In this document: in pieces, positions 32,101 through 41,173 of the stretch
Position numbering within the stretch: position 1 is the first letter of the stretch
Layout: each line of letters starts with the position of its first letter
Assembly (NCBI RefSeq): GCF_029227915.1
Contig: NC_079886.1
Coordinates: forward strand, 16,964,501 to 17,028,500
Length of the DNA: 64,000 bases
Reading direction: 5' to 3'
Source of the DNA: Hydractinia symbiolongicarpus
Lineage: Eukaryota > Cnidaria > Hydrozoa > Anthoathecata > Hydractiniidae
The notes under the pieces: generated by a model
Databases searched by the model: none
What the model saw: only the letters and a program-made list of their open reading frames with translations
What the model was told of the DNA's origin: nothing
Translations under genes and position numbers: made by a program

Positions 32101-35100
32101 ATCGCAAAAATTATGCTAAAGCGGATTTTTAGTAAAAAAATTTCAAATTTTATATCCTATATAATTGAAATATTTCTACTCAATTTCAAACCGGTAAAAG
32201 GTTTAGAGAAATACTAAAAGTTAACAATGCGCATGGTGAGAGCGCTTTTTCAGTGAAATTTTTTGATCATAACGTTTGGTGAAGTTAACCCTTAACATTC
32301 GCTTTTTCTGTGTGTATTTATCACTAGCATTTGGAATCTCTATCCCGTTTCGTAAGGTTGGTAATGTGATTTTGTTCGGCCCAGTGGTTTGTCCGCGTTT
32401 GCTGTTAACATGCTTTGGAAATATTGCTTCTGGCTGAAGGCACGTAATTGCGAAAAACGAGACAGTAATTCATGAACAAGTTTCGCTGTGTATAAAAAGT
32501 ATTGTTTTATTACCTGTTTGTGTTGAAGAACTCGGAGAGACGATACCACTATTATGATTTGTTTGAGACAGCGTGGATACAATTTCTTTTGTCACTATGG
32601 CAAATACAGATGGGCGGGCATTAAACTAAGAGAATGTGCGACCTGCCGTTGAACGCCCAGTGGCACACATTCAAGGTATGCGGTGTGTCGTAAATCGAGT
32701 AAAGCACACACAACGTCATAGTGTTTCAGGTGTAACATATTTTTCAAAATATAACTTCACTGTAAGTTTAGATGAAATAAAAACACTGTTTACATATCGT
32801 TATTACCTACAAAAACAATCAGTCAATATTATTTTAATTTGCGAATACGTTCCCGTGAAAGTTTAAAAATTAATCGTGACACCAGCTGAGCACATGTGTA
32901 TAGGCGTAATACCCTTTTTAAAAAAACATTATCACAACTTCAGTTTAAATAATAACACAGGAAACAGGCTATCGTTAACACCAGGCCGAGCGCTTAGTAC
33001 AGGTAAACCGTGTTGCACATGAATATAGGCGTAATAACATTTTCCAAAAAAACTTTCTCGCAACTTCGGTTTAAAAAAAATGCAGGAAACAGCCTGTCGT
33101 TAACCTATCCATTCAAAAACAACTTTATTTTGCGGAGTAAGGTCTCGTAACAGCAATAAAAGGTGTAGCTACCTAACTTTATTTAGCATAAGAATTATTA
33201 AGGATTTTGTTATAGCAAAGCTGCATTTAGCTACTTTCACTTTTTAGTCAGCTGGCAAGAGCTGACTACATAGCCACAATCTCAAGTACAAATAAATGAC
33301 AATATATCAAACTTAATAAAAAAATTCAAAAAAATAGAAATAAATAAGGCTAGCTATATCTAGAGCTAGCTAGATTAAGAAACAGGATGCTGCCTGGAAA
33401 TCTACGTTTGTAGCCAAAATCTAAAAATTAGTTTGTTTAAGATGTATACATGGCTAGAAAACGTGATGATATATTTATTTTAACATTTTAAAAAAAACAA
33501 AAAACCAATAATCCTATAGATACAAAGTATTTAAAAGAGAAAAAGATCTAAAAGAGACGTACAAACCCAAAGTGATCAATTCCAAACCAAAATGGCCTCC
33601 ATAAGTGTAGCCCAAACGTAGCATGATTCCTCCGTCGGCATGCTGAGGCCACAAAGAGCTTGGATTGGTTACAAAGTCATTAAAAAACAGGGTCTAGCGG
33701 GGTCCAAAATAAAGCTGCAGGGCAGCTGGCATTTTCCGTGAGCCTCGCTACTTGCGATACCATTTTGCATGACAGACGTATGCGTATATTATAATAGACT
33801 AGTCGTTGCCCGTGGAAAAATCCACGGGTTCGCCCGTCCTTTATATTTACCCGTCGCAACAAAGTGGATAAAAGTATATCGCATTTGATATTCGTGTTTC
33901 CGTAACATCATTTTCTAACTCAGCGGGGGGTCCGCGCAGAGACAGACAGACGGAATACGGCTATTATAATAGAGATACATAAATATTTGAAACAAAGTTT
34001 ATATCATTTTCTCACAAATTAAAGAAGTAAAATCAATCTTGAAAATTCTGGAAATTCCGCAATAAAAATCCTATTGTGTAAAATTGATAATTTGAATAAT
34101 AAAGCTTAAGTGGGCCATGTGGGTTTAACATTTCCCTTGAATGCTTAGGTATTAGGTGTTTGAAACTGGCTTTTGCGAGTCAGTGGTTTTTGCGAGTCAG
34201 TGGTCTTAAAACAGCCACCATCAGGTGGCTGTTTTAAAACCACTGACTCGCCAACCTTAATTTTGATAACTTTCTTTCCGCAAGCAATTTGTTTCTTTAA
34301 AATAATCTTATCTTTTTTTGCACAGCTATTGGCGAACAAAATCAGAATAAGTTCAATTGTTACAGCCATAAAAGCGTCATTTAGTTGCTCAGCAATCCTT
34401 AACAGCGCGGTACTTTTTGCCGACTGATTTCCAGATCAAAAATTCATTCTAGAAACTTATTTTTCTTTCAAGAAAACAACAACAAAAGGACAATGAAAAC
34501 TATATATAAATCAGTCAATTTATTCTTTTTCTTTCATTTTAGCATATTCTATATGTGAAAGTGACTAGATTATTTGCCGACTTCAACTTTTTGTAAACCT
34601 TTTCTACCGATAAAGTATAGCGTTGTAGCTTTAGAAACCAAATATTGTCATCTTATTTGGTTCTTTTAGGTCATCTCTCACGAGAAAACTTATGTTGTGT
34701 TATGATTCTGCACATAAGAGTCTGCAAAACTATGCACTTTCTTAATTGTGAGATTATCTTAGTGAGGTATTTCAGGTAGAAATGGGTTAAAGCCATTCTA
34801 TATTATTTCTTTACATCAAGTTAATCAAGGAAAGGGGCGAAGATTTACGGCACTAACTATGTGAACTAAGCACCAACCTCCCTAATCAGTGCGTAACTAC
34901 CTAATCATAACTAAAACATTCAATCGAGTTTCAAAAATTATTATGAGTGTAAAAAGTTATGGCGAGATTGATTTTATCAACAAGAACGTTTAGGTAATTG
35001 ATCAGGATAGCCCGGAGGGTAATTTATTTTGCCATAAATTTTATTTACTTGTTTTGGCGAGCTTACTTGAGAAGAATCCGCTGAGTTCATATTTTGTTTG

Positions 35101-38100
35101 GCTTCTTCGCTTTTCATGTTATTTTCTGCTTGAAGATTGTTTGTTGACGTAACTACAAAATTTCAAAGTATTAATAACAAGTGAGAAAGTAATATGTTGA
35201 TAAGACCGAATCATCAGATCTTTTAAAGAGCTTTTGATTCACCTAAACTTGATCTCTTTTAACGTTGTAGGTTTGAGATACTGTTCCTTAAAGTAGTAGT
35301 AAATTTTTCCAAGTTTTAGAAGCGTAAAAATAAATTATTACGATCCGGAAAGAATGCTACCTATGCACCGTATTGATTTTATTTTATTTCATTTATTTAA
35401 CGTTGTATACTTACCATGGCTACAAAGGGTCATGTTTAAAACACTGTTATTTCATTTCTACTGACAAAAAAATTGACTCTAAATAAAGTTAAAAGATAGA
35501 AGAAAAAAGAATGCAATTAAACAAAAGATACTGGTATGTACATGCCATTTTTATTGAGTTGATAAAACCATAATAGTTATTTACCAAAATGGCGTTATTT
35601 TCCACTTTTTGTAAAAATTTCATGAATAAGCTATTGAAATTGTTTCGCGCCTTTTTTTCAGCTGGTACTGGATTTTTGTAGATTTGCACAAAACCGCGGT
35701 AATACTTAACGTTTTATTTAAGCAGAATCTATTTCCTCTGTTAAACCTATGAACAGTTTATTACCGGAGTTTATTCTCGTGTTTTTAGGTAAAAATATAA
35801 GTAACTGTATTCTTTAAGGCATACCTTGTTTTAATTGGATATCTGGTCCACGGAAATCTTGTTCGACATTTTGGCTTGTTCCAAGCTCAACTGGAATTGA
35901 GAAATAGTCTTGTGGTTTAGCCGTTTTGGAAGGATCTTCTGAGATAGCTTGTTTTTCTGCACACCAACCGAGAGTGACAAGAGCGGAAAGTTTAAATAAT
36001 TTCAAGTTTGTTATATCTTCTGTCATGGGTAGATTTAGTTTGTATTCAGTGTTTACTGTTGGTACTGGTTCTTTTATCAGTTCTTGAGTGATCATTCTAG
36101 CTGGTTTTACATTTGTATCGAAAAGATTCACAACTAAACAAGATCCTGTTGGCAGCAATTCAGGAAAAACTTTAGGATATGTTATTCTACCAAATATTTG
36201 ATTTTTTTGTTCAGTCGTTTTTTTGTTCGCATTTTGAGCAACATGTATGGATGAGTTATCAGATGCCGCTTGTCCTTCTTCAGTAGTTCGAATTCCAGTT
36301 TTCGACTGATCTGTTTTCGTAAGAAGAAAAAATAATGTACAATGTAAAAGAACATTCTCATAGAACAGCTAATTCTTTACTTTTTGACGATAAATTCTGA
36401 TAAGAAGTGGACAAATTTCGTGACATAGTACGAACATTTTATCGGCGAACAGTACTAACCTTTCAAAATGCTAAATTGCTGCTTTTGTCACTCCCCGACA
36501 TACTTTTTTGATAAGATAAGAATCAAAGATAAGGACACTTACTTGAAATAATTGTTAAAAATAATAATTCTTTAATCAAAATTGTTAAATATAACAAACA
36601 GTTAAATAAATAAGGAAAAAGGCAAATATTCAATACAAAGCAATGTATAACATGTTTTCAAAATATAAACAATTACTTAGACAACACGTTTTTCTTAAAG
36701 AACCTACAACCCTGAAAATAATATTTGTGGAAAAAGCCGGTTTTTGGCCATTTCTCGAGATGACCAAACAGAATCACTTGGTCAGTACTCTGCGCTGGTA
36801 GGCTGCAACATTTTACTTTGGTAGAGATGTAGGCCAAGTAAACATCTTCGAAAAATGCGTTAGCTGCACTTTGAAAATGCTTGCATTTTAGAACAATGCG
36901 CTATACGACCCGGAAGATCCAAAAACCCGGGAAATAGCACATGTTGGCTTTGGCCTTGATCCGAATTCCGCTTGTGAACACTGATAATTGAACTTTTACA
37001 AATTCAGGATGCGTGTGACTTACAAAGAAACGGCTTTCTCAATTGCTTGTGGTCACGAGCTTTAAAATTCCGCCCTCGTTTTCATTAATTTGCGATTAAG
37101 TTTACGCTTGTGAATTTTATGTGGTATAAAATATGCCTGCAATTAAATGTTCCCAAAGGTTTTAATTTAAAAAACATCAAACTTTGCTCAGCTTAATTCA
37201 CAATCTTCGCCAACATTAATATTTACCAGAGAAATTCCACCGCTTAAAAAGAATGGCAAACAAGGGAGGACATAACCAACGAATCGGGATAATAGTAACA
37301 ATAATGAACCTCACTTTTATTTGATTCTTCAACTTCATCCTTCTGTGAAACTAAAAAATAGCAAGGCATGAACTTTACAATTTTTTCATACTTATTCTAC
37401 TCAACTGCTATTTTTAAAGTCTTTTTTTATTTACCTCTTTTTATGAATATATCAGGCCCCTTAAATATTCCTTTCGATCCTCCTGTAAAGTCAACAGAAC
37501 CAAGAGTATAAAAGCCGGGCGTTGAATAATCAGTTTTCTTTACCACCCCGTCTTGATTTGTTGTGTTTTCCGAACACCAGCCAACATTAAGCAAGGCAGA
37601 GATCTTGAACTCGCGAAACCTATCCAAGGATATCTCAACATCTTGGGCGATTTTTAGAGAGTATACAATGTTGGTAGTTTTCAAAGGATCGTATATAATT
37701 TCTTTTGATACCCAATTTCTTTTGTCGTCGCTTTCAAATAGCCTTATAACCATGCATGACTCTTTTGGTAGTCCATCTGGTATTTCTTGTGCATACCATA
37801 TGTTTCCTTCTATATATCTCAAGTCGTTTGTTGACATATTCGTGCCTAATGTTGCAGGTTCCGCTACTATAAGATTGTAAGCAAAAGTAAACTTAAATAC
37901 AATGTATTTCAGTCCATATTGCCAAGAATCGGAAAATGGTCAAAATTTAATCTGCTTAGAGGAAGTAACTAATACTACGGACACGTTTCAATCTGGCAAG
38001 ATGTAGTTTATGATCTATTGTTTAACACTTTTAACTTTTTTGTGGTTTTGTCAGGAAGGTCGAAAATATTTCGGATCTATAAGAAGAGTGGATAAAATCT

Positions 38101-41100
38101 TTTCTAAATTTTTAACCACGATCATTACCACACTGACTTTTACAAGGGGAGGGCAGGAAATATCATTGTATTACCAGCGCCTAATCCCTGTCTGAATCGC
38201 AGGGATAAGGCGTAAGAGACTAAAATGTCAAGTAACAGACTTTGTATTTACCAAAAAATGTACAAAAACTTAAAGTGATTATGAACCGGTTAAAATGCTC
38301 ACATTCCTTATATCCCGCGCACACTTTAAAAATCCGGCAAACGCATTTTGCGCAATGAACAGACCAGCGCACTTTGCTCGCTGGTTCAATACTTTTTTTC
38401 GAAAAGTATATTACAAAGAAATATTTCAGCAAGACTCATTCTGGATGAAAACATGACCAAGGCTGGAGAAGATAAAAATTCTAGATATATCTATATGTTC
38501 GATTCTGTAAATTACACACATACCGGAAAAATAGCCATTTTTGTTTTTCGCAAGCAAGCAATGACAGAAATACTGGTTCTAACACAAAACAAGTTTTACG
38601 TATGGATAGTTGAAAGAATAGTTAGGAAAAAATTCTACTACTGACCTTGCAATGAATTGATTAGCATTTGATCGCCGTTAAAGATTGGATCTGTCTGTTG
38701 CTTTGAACCTTCTAAAAAGAAAAGTGGCAAAAACGGCAAAAGGAAATAAATTTAACCTTTCAAATTTAATCAATTCATAGAATAGATGTGTCAGCTGCTA
38801 TTCATGGTTACAGTCTCTTTAATAATACCAATATTACGTCTGTCCGTTCAAAGGGGTTACCGATATTCCTTTGATCTTTCCGCGAATTTTTAGAAACCAG
38901 GTGGTTGTTTAATCGAAAATCTTATTATTGATAAATAAATTCTATAAATAAATTTACTTCCTTAAAAAATTTAATTACTTTATTAACCTCTAATTAGAAG
39001 AATAAATTAAGTGATTGAAATAAATGCATCATTTAATACGCGATTTTCAATAATAATTACCCCCGTGATCTCAATCGCCGATTCTGCTCAGGAGCCACAG
39101 AAAACAAATAGGACAGTTTAAACTAACTTTGTTTTGAACACACGTTGTATACCAATCAAAACGCCTGATTCTTTAAAAAAACAATCCAACATTTTCGCGG
39201 CCTGGACATGCCAACGAAGAAATATCATAAAGGCAATTTTAATTTTGAAAGTGGTTGTGGTCAGTAGTGTTAGGTTTGTTGATCTGTTTGATATTTTTGT
39301 CTCCTAAAAAAGCTTTTTATTTTTGTAATATTTGTTTTTTGTATCTTTTTACATCTTAAAATAAATATATTATCACGTTTTTTAGCCATGTATAAATCTT
39401 AAACGCACCAGTGTTAGGATTTTTGGCTAGGAACGAAGATTTTTAAGGACCATTCTACAGCCAGCTAGCTAGCTAGCTTTGTTATTACTATTTAGTTTAT
39501 TATAAAAGATTTCTGTCCTAGCCAATATTATTTATTTATGATAAAGTTGTGTCTATCTAGCTACCTCCTTAGCTACATCTGGCTAAAAAGTGAAAGTAGG
39601 CAAATGCAGTTTGGCTGCAACACAATTCTTATGCTAAATGCAGTTAGGCAGCTAGCTAACACTTTTATTACGGTTATGAAAACTTATGCTGGAAAATAAT
39701 GTTTATGTAAGTAGATTTCTTGTTTGCTGACTATTTTATTTTTGGTCTGCCCTTTGATTAAAATTCTCCAAACAATTTATAATGAAAAATTATTTATATT
39801 TACTCGAATTTATTCCTTTGTAAATTTTTATCTTTTGATCTTACAATACAACACTGAAGATGAGACTACTATTTTTTTGCTGAAATTTTTTTTATTATTG
39901 TTATTATTATTATTACTATTTTTTTTTTAAATGCGATCATTTTCCCATTTGTAAATTTTGCTAAGCTTAAAAAGTCGATTGAGACTCAGTATAGTATGTT
40001 CTCAGCCTCACAACAATTTTAATTTGCGCACAAGTACATAACACGCCGAAAATTAAAGTTGTTATACCCAAAAAAAGCGAAAAATGGACTAAGTAGACTC
40101 AAAATAATTTAAAAAAAATTATTTGTTACGAATGTAAATGAAAAATTGGTAGTTTTTATTTTCGAAGACTCTATTGTCGTTCAACTGTAGCTATGTATTA
40201 CGCCAAAATTAAACTGGCACCCATTCTATTAGGAGCGGATAGGGGCACCGGTATTTTAAAAACATTTTTTAACTAAATTAATTTTTTAACTTTAACTAAA
40301 AATGTATCTTCGGAAAAGGAACATTCATAAGTTTTAGAAGTTGTTTCAAGAAAGACGACTGAAAGTGTTGTTAACTTTTTCAAATATATCGCATGCTGTC
40401 CGTTCAACAGGAATACGTTTTATAGATTTCTAAAATTTGTTGATAAAACATCAAATCTTGCATGATTTTCATTTCACGTTCGTTCTGCATGTTGTTATTG
40501 TTAATTCTTGATGACTATTGGCGAAATTACGCCAAAAGTCACCGAATTCCCCGATGGATTACTTCAGAAAGATTCCACTTTGCTATCCAGAAACCACTTT
40601 AATTTTGAGTCATGCAGTTTGCAAAATACAGACAACAAGTCCGGAGCCAGTAAGAATACCTGGTTATTGAATTCAGCCTTGTATATATTCTTCTTTAAGC
40701 ACAGATTGCGTTAAGCATGGGTTAACATTAAATTACCATCTTACTCAATATTATTAGGGGGATGACGTCAGTAAGTATATCTAAATCTAAATCGAATATT
40801 CCCAAAGCATAAAAATAAAATTAAACATATAGCTGGATCCGTTGTGTGCATCGTTCTTGTAATGTGACCATAGCAATATGCAATGTGAACATAATTTGCG
40901 GAATATAGCTTTATCGGATGAGCGTTTCCTAAGGACTTTAATCTGAGTAACTTTATAAGCATGAATCATAGCATTTTGGCATGGAGAAAGAAAGGCTAGA
41001 TATTACCCATACACCTCAAAGTTTTCGATATGAAATATAAACAGGTATGTATTACCTGTAGTGTAAGATGAAACCATGTTTGCTTTTAATGATTCCACAA

Positions 41101-41173
41101 CATTCTCAGATTGTACTAGATTTGCTGAAAGAAATACTGCTTCCAGAAATATTATTATCCATTTAAAACACAT
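10651..41173 (-). CDS. Giant secreted modular protein with 16 YbaY-like domains, long form
   Basis: The exons below join in one frame, every junction in phase 1: 41056-41173 (signal peptide), 38646-38711, 37435-37863 (domain), 37315-37350, 35825-36310 (domain), 32514-32594 (linker), 13 units of domain plus linker, and a terminal domain exon 10651-11165. The total is 9,102 nt, about 3,033 residues. Each domain runs from G+I.YP..P..IP.GSC to a GWC motif and ends GPEIYLEKG. The pattern (LP/IP-G-S-x-hydrophobic strand-FD, then a Tyr/Leu strand, then K+SA.V) resembles the bacterial lipoprotein YbaY/YscW beta-sandwich family; this is my reading and was not searched. Two cysteines per complete domain (GSC and GWC) are conserved and probably pair outside the cell. 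Linkers are Thr/Ser/Pro-rich. The function is unknown. Confidence 0.72.
12043..12754 (-). CDS. Array unit 13 (domain 12269-12754, linker 12043-12123)
   Basis: Edge type (ITMASK) with a private Ser-to-Leu change (SKPLKF). Its linker is followed by the last long intron before the terminal copy. Confidence 0.82.
13632..14343 (-). CDS. Array unit 12 (domain 13858-14343, linker 13632-13712)
   Basis: Returns to the edge type with Ala (ITMASK). Introns downstream differ from the central type at several positions (for example GGGTGGACAC rather than AGGCGGACAC). Confidence 0.82.
15221..15932 (-). CDS. Array unit 11 (domain 15447-15932, linker 15221-15301)
   Basis: Last ITMTSK-type domain on this side. 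Has a private Phe-to-Tyr change (SKYVTKQ). Confidence 0.82.
16810..17521 (-). CDS. Array unit 10 (domain 17036-17521, linker 16810-16890)
   Basis: Consensus domain. A private intron base (GTTATGTTATAG) lies just upstream of the acceptor near 17549. Confidence 0.82.
18399..19110 (-). CDS. Array unit 9 (domain 18625-19110, linker 18399-18479)
   Basis: Consensus central unit. Confidence 0.82.
19988..20699 (-). CDS. Array unit 8 (domain 20214-20699, linker 19988-20068)
   Basis: Second copy of the GDTSKDSS variant, exactly 3178 bp (two units) from unit 6. Confidence 0.82.
21577..22288 (-). CDS. Array unit 7 (domain 21803-22288, linker 21577-21657)
   Basis: Consensus domain with GDTSQ, lying between the two GDTSK units. 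Confidence 0.82.
23166..23877 (-). CDS. Array unit 6 (domain 23392-23877, linker 23166-23246)
   Basis: Carries a Gln-to-Lys change near the domain start (GDTSKDSS), shared only with unit 8, two units away. Confidence 0.82.
24755..25466 (-). CDS. Array unit 5 (domain 24981-25466, linker 24755-24835)
   Basis: Consensus domain and linker. The upstream intron has a private T in the AAAATTTTAAAATAAA stretch near 25788. Confidence 0.82.
26344..27055 (-). CDS. Array unit 4 (domain 26570-27055, linker 26344-26424)
   Basis: Consensus central unit; exon sequence gives the same 162-codon domain as its neighbours. Confidence 0.82.
27933..28644 (-). CDS. Array unit 3 (domain 28159-28644, linker 27933-28013)
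   Basis: Consensus central unit, ITMTSK, both cysteines, linker unchanged. The upstream intron has GGGCTTAGG at 28888, a marker shared with unit 5's upstream side (27300 has GAG, 25711 has GGG). Confidence 0.82.
29522..30233 (-). CDS. Array unit 2 (domain 29748-30233, linker 29522-29602)
   Basis: Domain of the central type (ITMTSK). The downstream intron has private changes near 29390 and 29706 (not in exon). Linker unchanged. Confidence 0.82.
31111..31822 (-). CDS. Array unit 1 (domain 31337-31822, linker 31111-31191)
   Basis: The most diverged array domain by its flanks: GDTLQ instead of GDTSQ and AQVEG instead of AQIEG near the start, and Ala in ITMASK. The preceding intron carries many substitutions and small indels. 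The linker codes VTKDMKATLSPTNLNSGSVS then PTSSTQT. Confidence 0.8.
32514..32594 (-). CDS. Diverged linker exon upstream of the array
   Basis: 81 nt, phase 1 to phase 1, clearly homologous to the array linkers: VTKEIVSTLSQTNHNSGIVS then PSSSTQT, with acceptor GCCATAG and donor GTAATA. It has no domain exon of its own upstream, so the long transcript must enter it from exon 5 (35825) or from an unseen first exon. Confidence 0.65.
33120..33560 (+). repeat. Dispersed repeat, copy A (inverted relative to 39290-39680)
   Basis: Shares blocks with the reverse complement of 39290-39680, such as GTTTAAGAT.TATACATGGCTA followed by AAACGTGAT.ATATATTTA, and the AGCTACTTTCACTTTTTAG / AGCATAAGAATT blocks. 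Rich in GCTAGC words. No coding frame. Confidence 0.6.
33787..33973. mobile_element. Short (~175 bp) element with 12-bp flanking direct repeats
   Basis: TATTATAATAGA occurs at 33787-33798 and again at 33962-33973. Inside are the perfect stem CCCGTGGA-AAAA-TCCACGGG (33809-33828) and an ACAGACAGAC stretch near the right end. The direct repeats could be a target duplication or part of the element. Class unclear; no coding capacity. Confidence 0.5.
34192..34251. repeat. 28-bp inverted repeat with 4-base loop
   Basis: The left arm GCGAGTCAGTGGTCTTAAAA continues CAGCCACC and is complementary to 34224-34251, with one mismatch and loop ATCA. An extra copy of GCGAGTCAGTGG lies directly upstream (from 34175). 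It would form a very stable hairpin in RNA from either strand. Confidence 0.85.
34977..35152 (-). CDS. Alternative terminal exon or decayed domain exon with in-frame stop
   Basis: After the acceptor TTTTGTAG, frame 1 reads VTSTNNLQAENNMKSEEAKQ, then a polar linker and a domain start GKINYPPGYPDQLPKRSC, immediately followed by TGA. The domain start is homologous to the array copies (GRINYP..FPDQIPDGSC), but everything after the first cysteine is gone. Spliced after exon 5, it gives a 436-residue protein with two complete domains (1,311 nt, in frame). An AATAAA on this strand lies near 34519. It is either a short-isoform 3' end or a relic that is skipped. Confidence 0.5.
35825..36310 (-). CDS. 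Exon 5: divergent YbaY-like domain 2
   Basis: 486 nt, the same length as the array domain exons although the sequence is clearly diverged. It opens with a polar stretch (DQSKTGIRTTEEGQAASDNS), then GRITYPKVFPELLPTGSC, LVVNLFDTNVKP, KLSALVTLGWC and a shortened RGPDIQLKQG end at a GTATGC donor. Both cysteines are conserved. The donor can splice in frame either to the linker at 32594 (long form) or to the exon at 35152 (short form). Confidence 0.78.
36311..37314 (-). other. Intron between exons 4 and 5 of the modular gene
   Basis: No exon-like frame with matching phase seen. Somewhat higher G+C between 36740 and 37060, without a recognisable element. Confidence 0.4.
37315..37350 (-). CDS. Exon 4: short linker exon
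   Basis: 36 nt, phase 1 to phase 1, acceptor TATTTTTTAG, donor GTGAGG. Codes VSQKDEVEESNK and joins the following exon through an Asn codon. It occupies the position of the Thr/Ser linker in the array but is acidic and shorter. Supported only by splice sites and phase. Confidence 0.5.
37435..37863 (-). CDS. Exon 3: divergent YbaY-like domain 1
   Basis: 429 nt, phase 1 to phase 1. It keeps the domain landmarks of the array copies: an initial EGNIWY strand, LPKESCMVIRLFES, the SLDRFREFKISALLNVGWC segment and the C-terminal GPDIFIKRG, ending at a GTAAAT donor. Both cysteines are present. The sequence is strongly diverged from the array, so this domain separated long before the array expanded. 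Confidence 0.75.
38646..38711 (-). CDS. Exon 2: short spacer exon of the modular gene
   Basis: 66 nt, phase 1 to phase 1, between a CTTTTTAG acceptor and a GTCAGT donor. Codes EGSKQQTDPIFNGDQMLINS and two more residues (LQ). It connects the signal peptide to the first domain without breaking frame. No recognisable fold. Confidence 0.6.
38712..41055 (-). other. Intron between exons 1 and 2 of the modular gene
   Basis: Contains dispersed repeat copy B and a TTATTATTG microsatellite followed by poly-T (39885-39928). Nothing coding recognised on either strand. Confidence 0.5.
39290..39680 (-). repeat. Dispersed repeat, copy B
   Basis: Inverted partner of 33120-33560, inside the intron between exons 1 and 2 of the modular gene. 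The two copies differ by scattered substitutions and small indels, so the insertion is not recent. Confidence 0.6.
41056..41173 (-). CDS. Exon 1: signal peptide of the modular gene
   Basis: ATG at 41171-41173. Codes MCFKWIIIFLEAVFLSANLV followed by QSEN, a typical cleavable secretory signal with a hydrophobic core. It ends at a GTAATA donor in phase 1 (39 codons + 1 nt), matching the phase-1 acceptor of the next exon. This start was chosen because it is the only signal-like exon on this strand upstream of the domain exons. Confidence 0.75.

Larger units (their letters stand above)
10678..32146 (-). repeat. 1589-bp tandem array, about 13.5 units
   Basis: Equivalent points in neighbouring copies are exactly 1589 bp apart in all 13 intervals, so no indel separates any two copies in register. 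Each unit is domain exon 486, intron 145, linker exon 81, intron 877. Introns are as similar as exons. Homology starts at 10678, at the 5' splice site of the last domain copy, and fades around 32146. The outer copies are more diverged than the central ones. Confidence 0.95.
32595..34976. other. Intron or intergenic DNA with repeats, no gene
   Basis: No domain or linker homology. It holds a dispersed repeat (33120-33560), a short element with direct terminal repeats (33787-33973) and a hairpin (34192-34251). It could be the intron joining exon 5 to the linker at 32594, or could hide a separate first exon for the array. Confidence 0.5.

Noticed and set aside
10678-32146. CRISPR-like or rRNA-like tandem array
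   Set aside because: Units are 1.6 kb with coding exons and introns; there are no short repeats with unique spacers and no rRNA similarity.
10678-32146. The array as a pure assembly artefact
   Set aside because: Copies carry private substitutions in exons and introns and edge copies differ consistently, so most are real; the exact number still needs long reads.
38348-38644. 98-codon plus-strand frame near exon 2 of the modular gene
   Set aside because: No recognisable domain and no phase-matched neighbours on that strand; chance frame.
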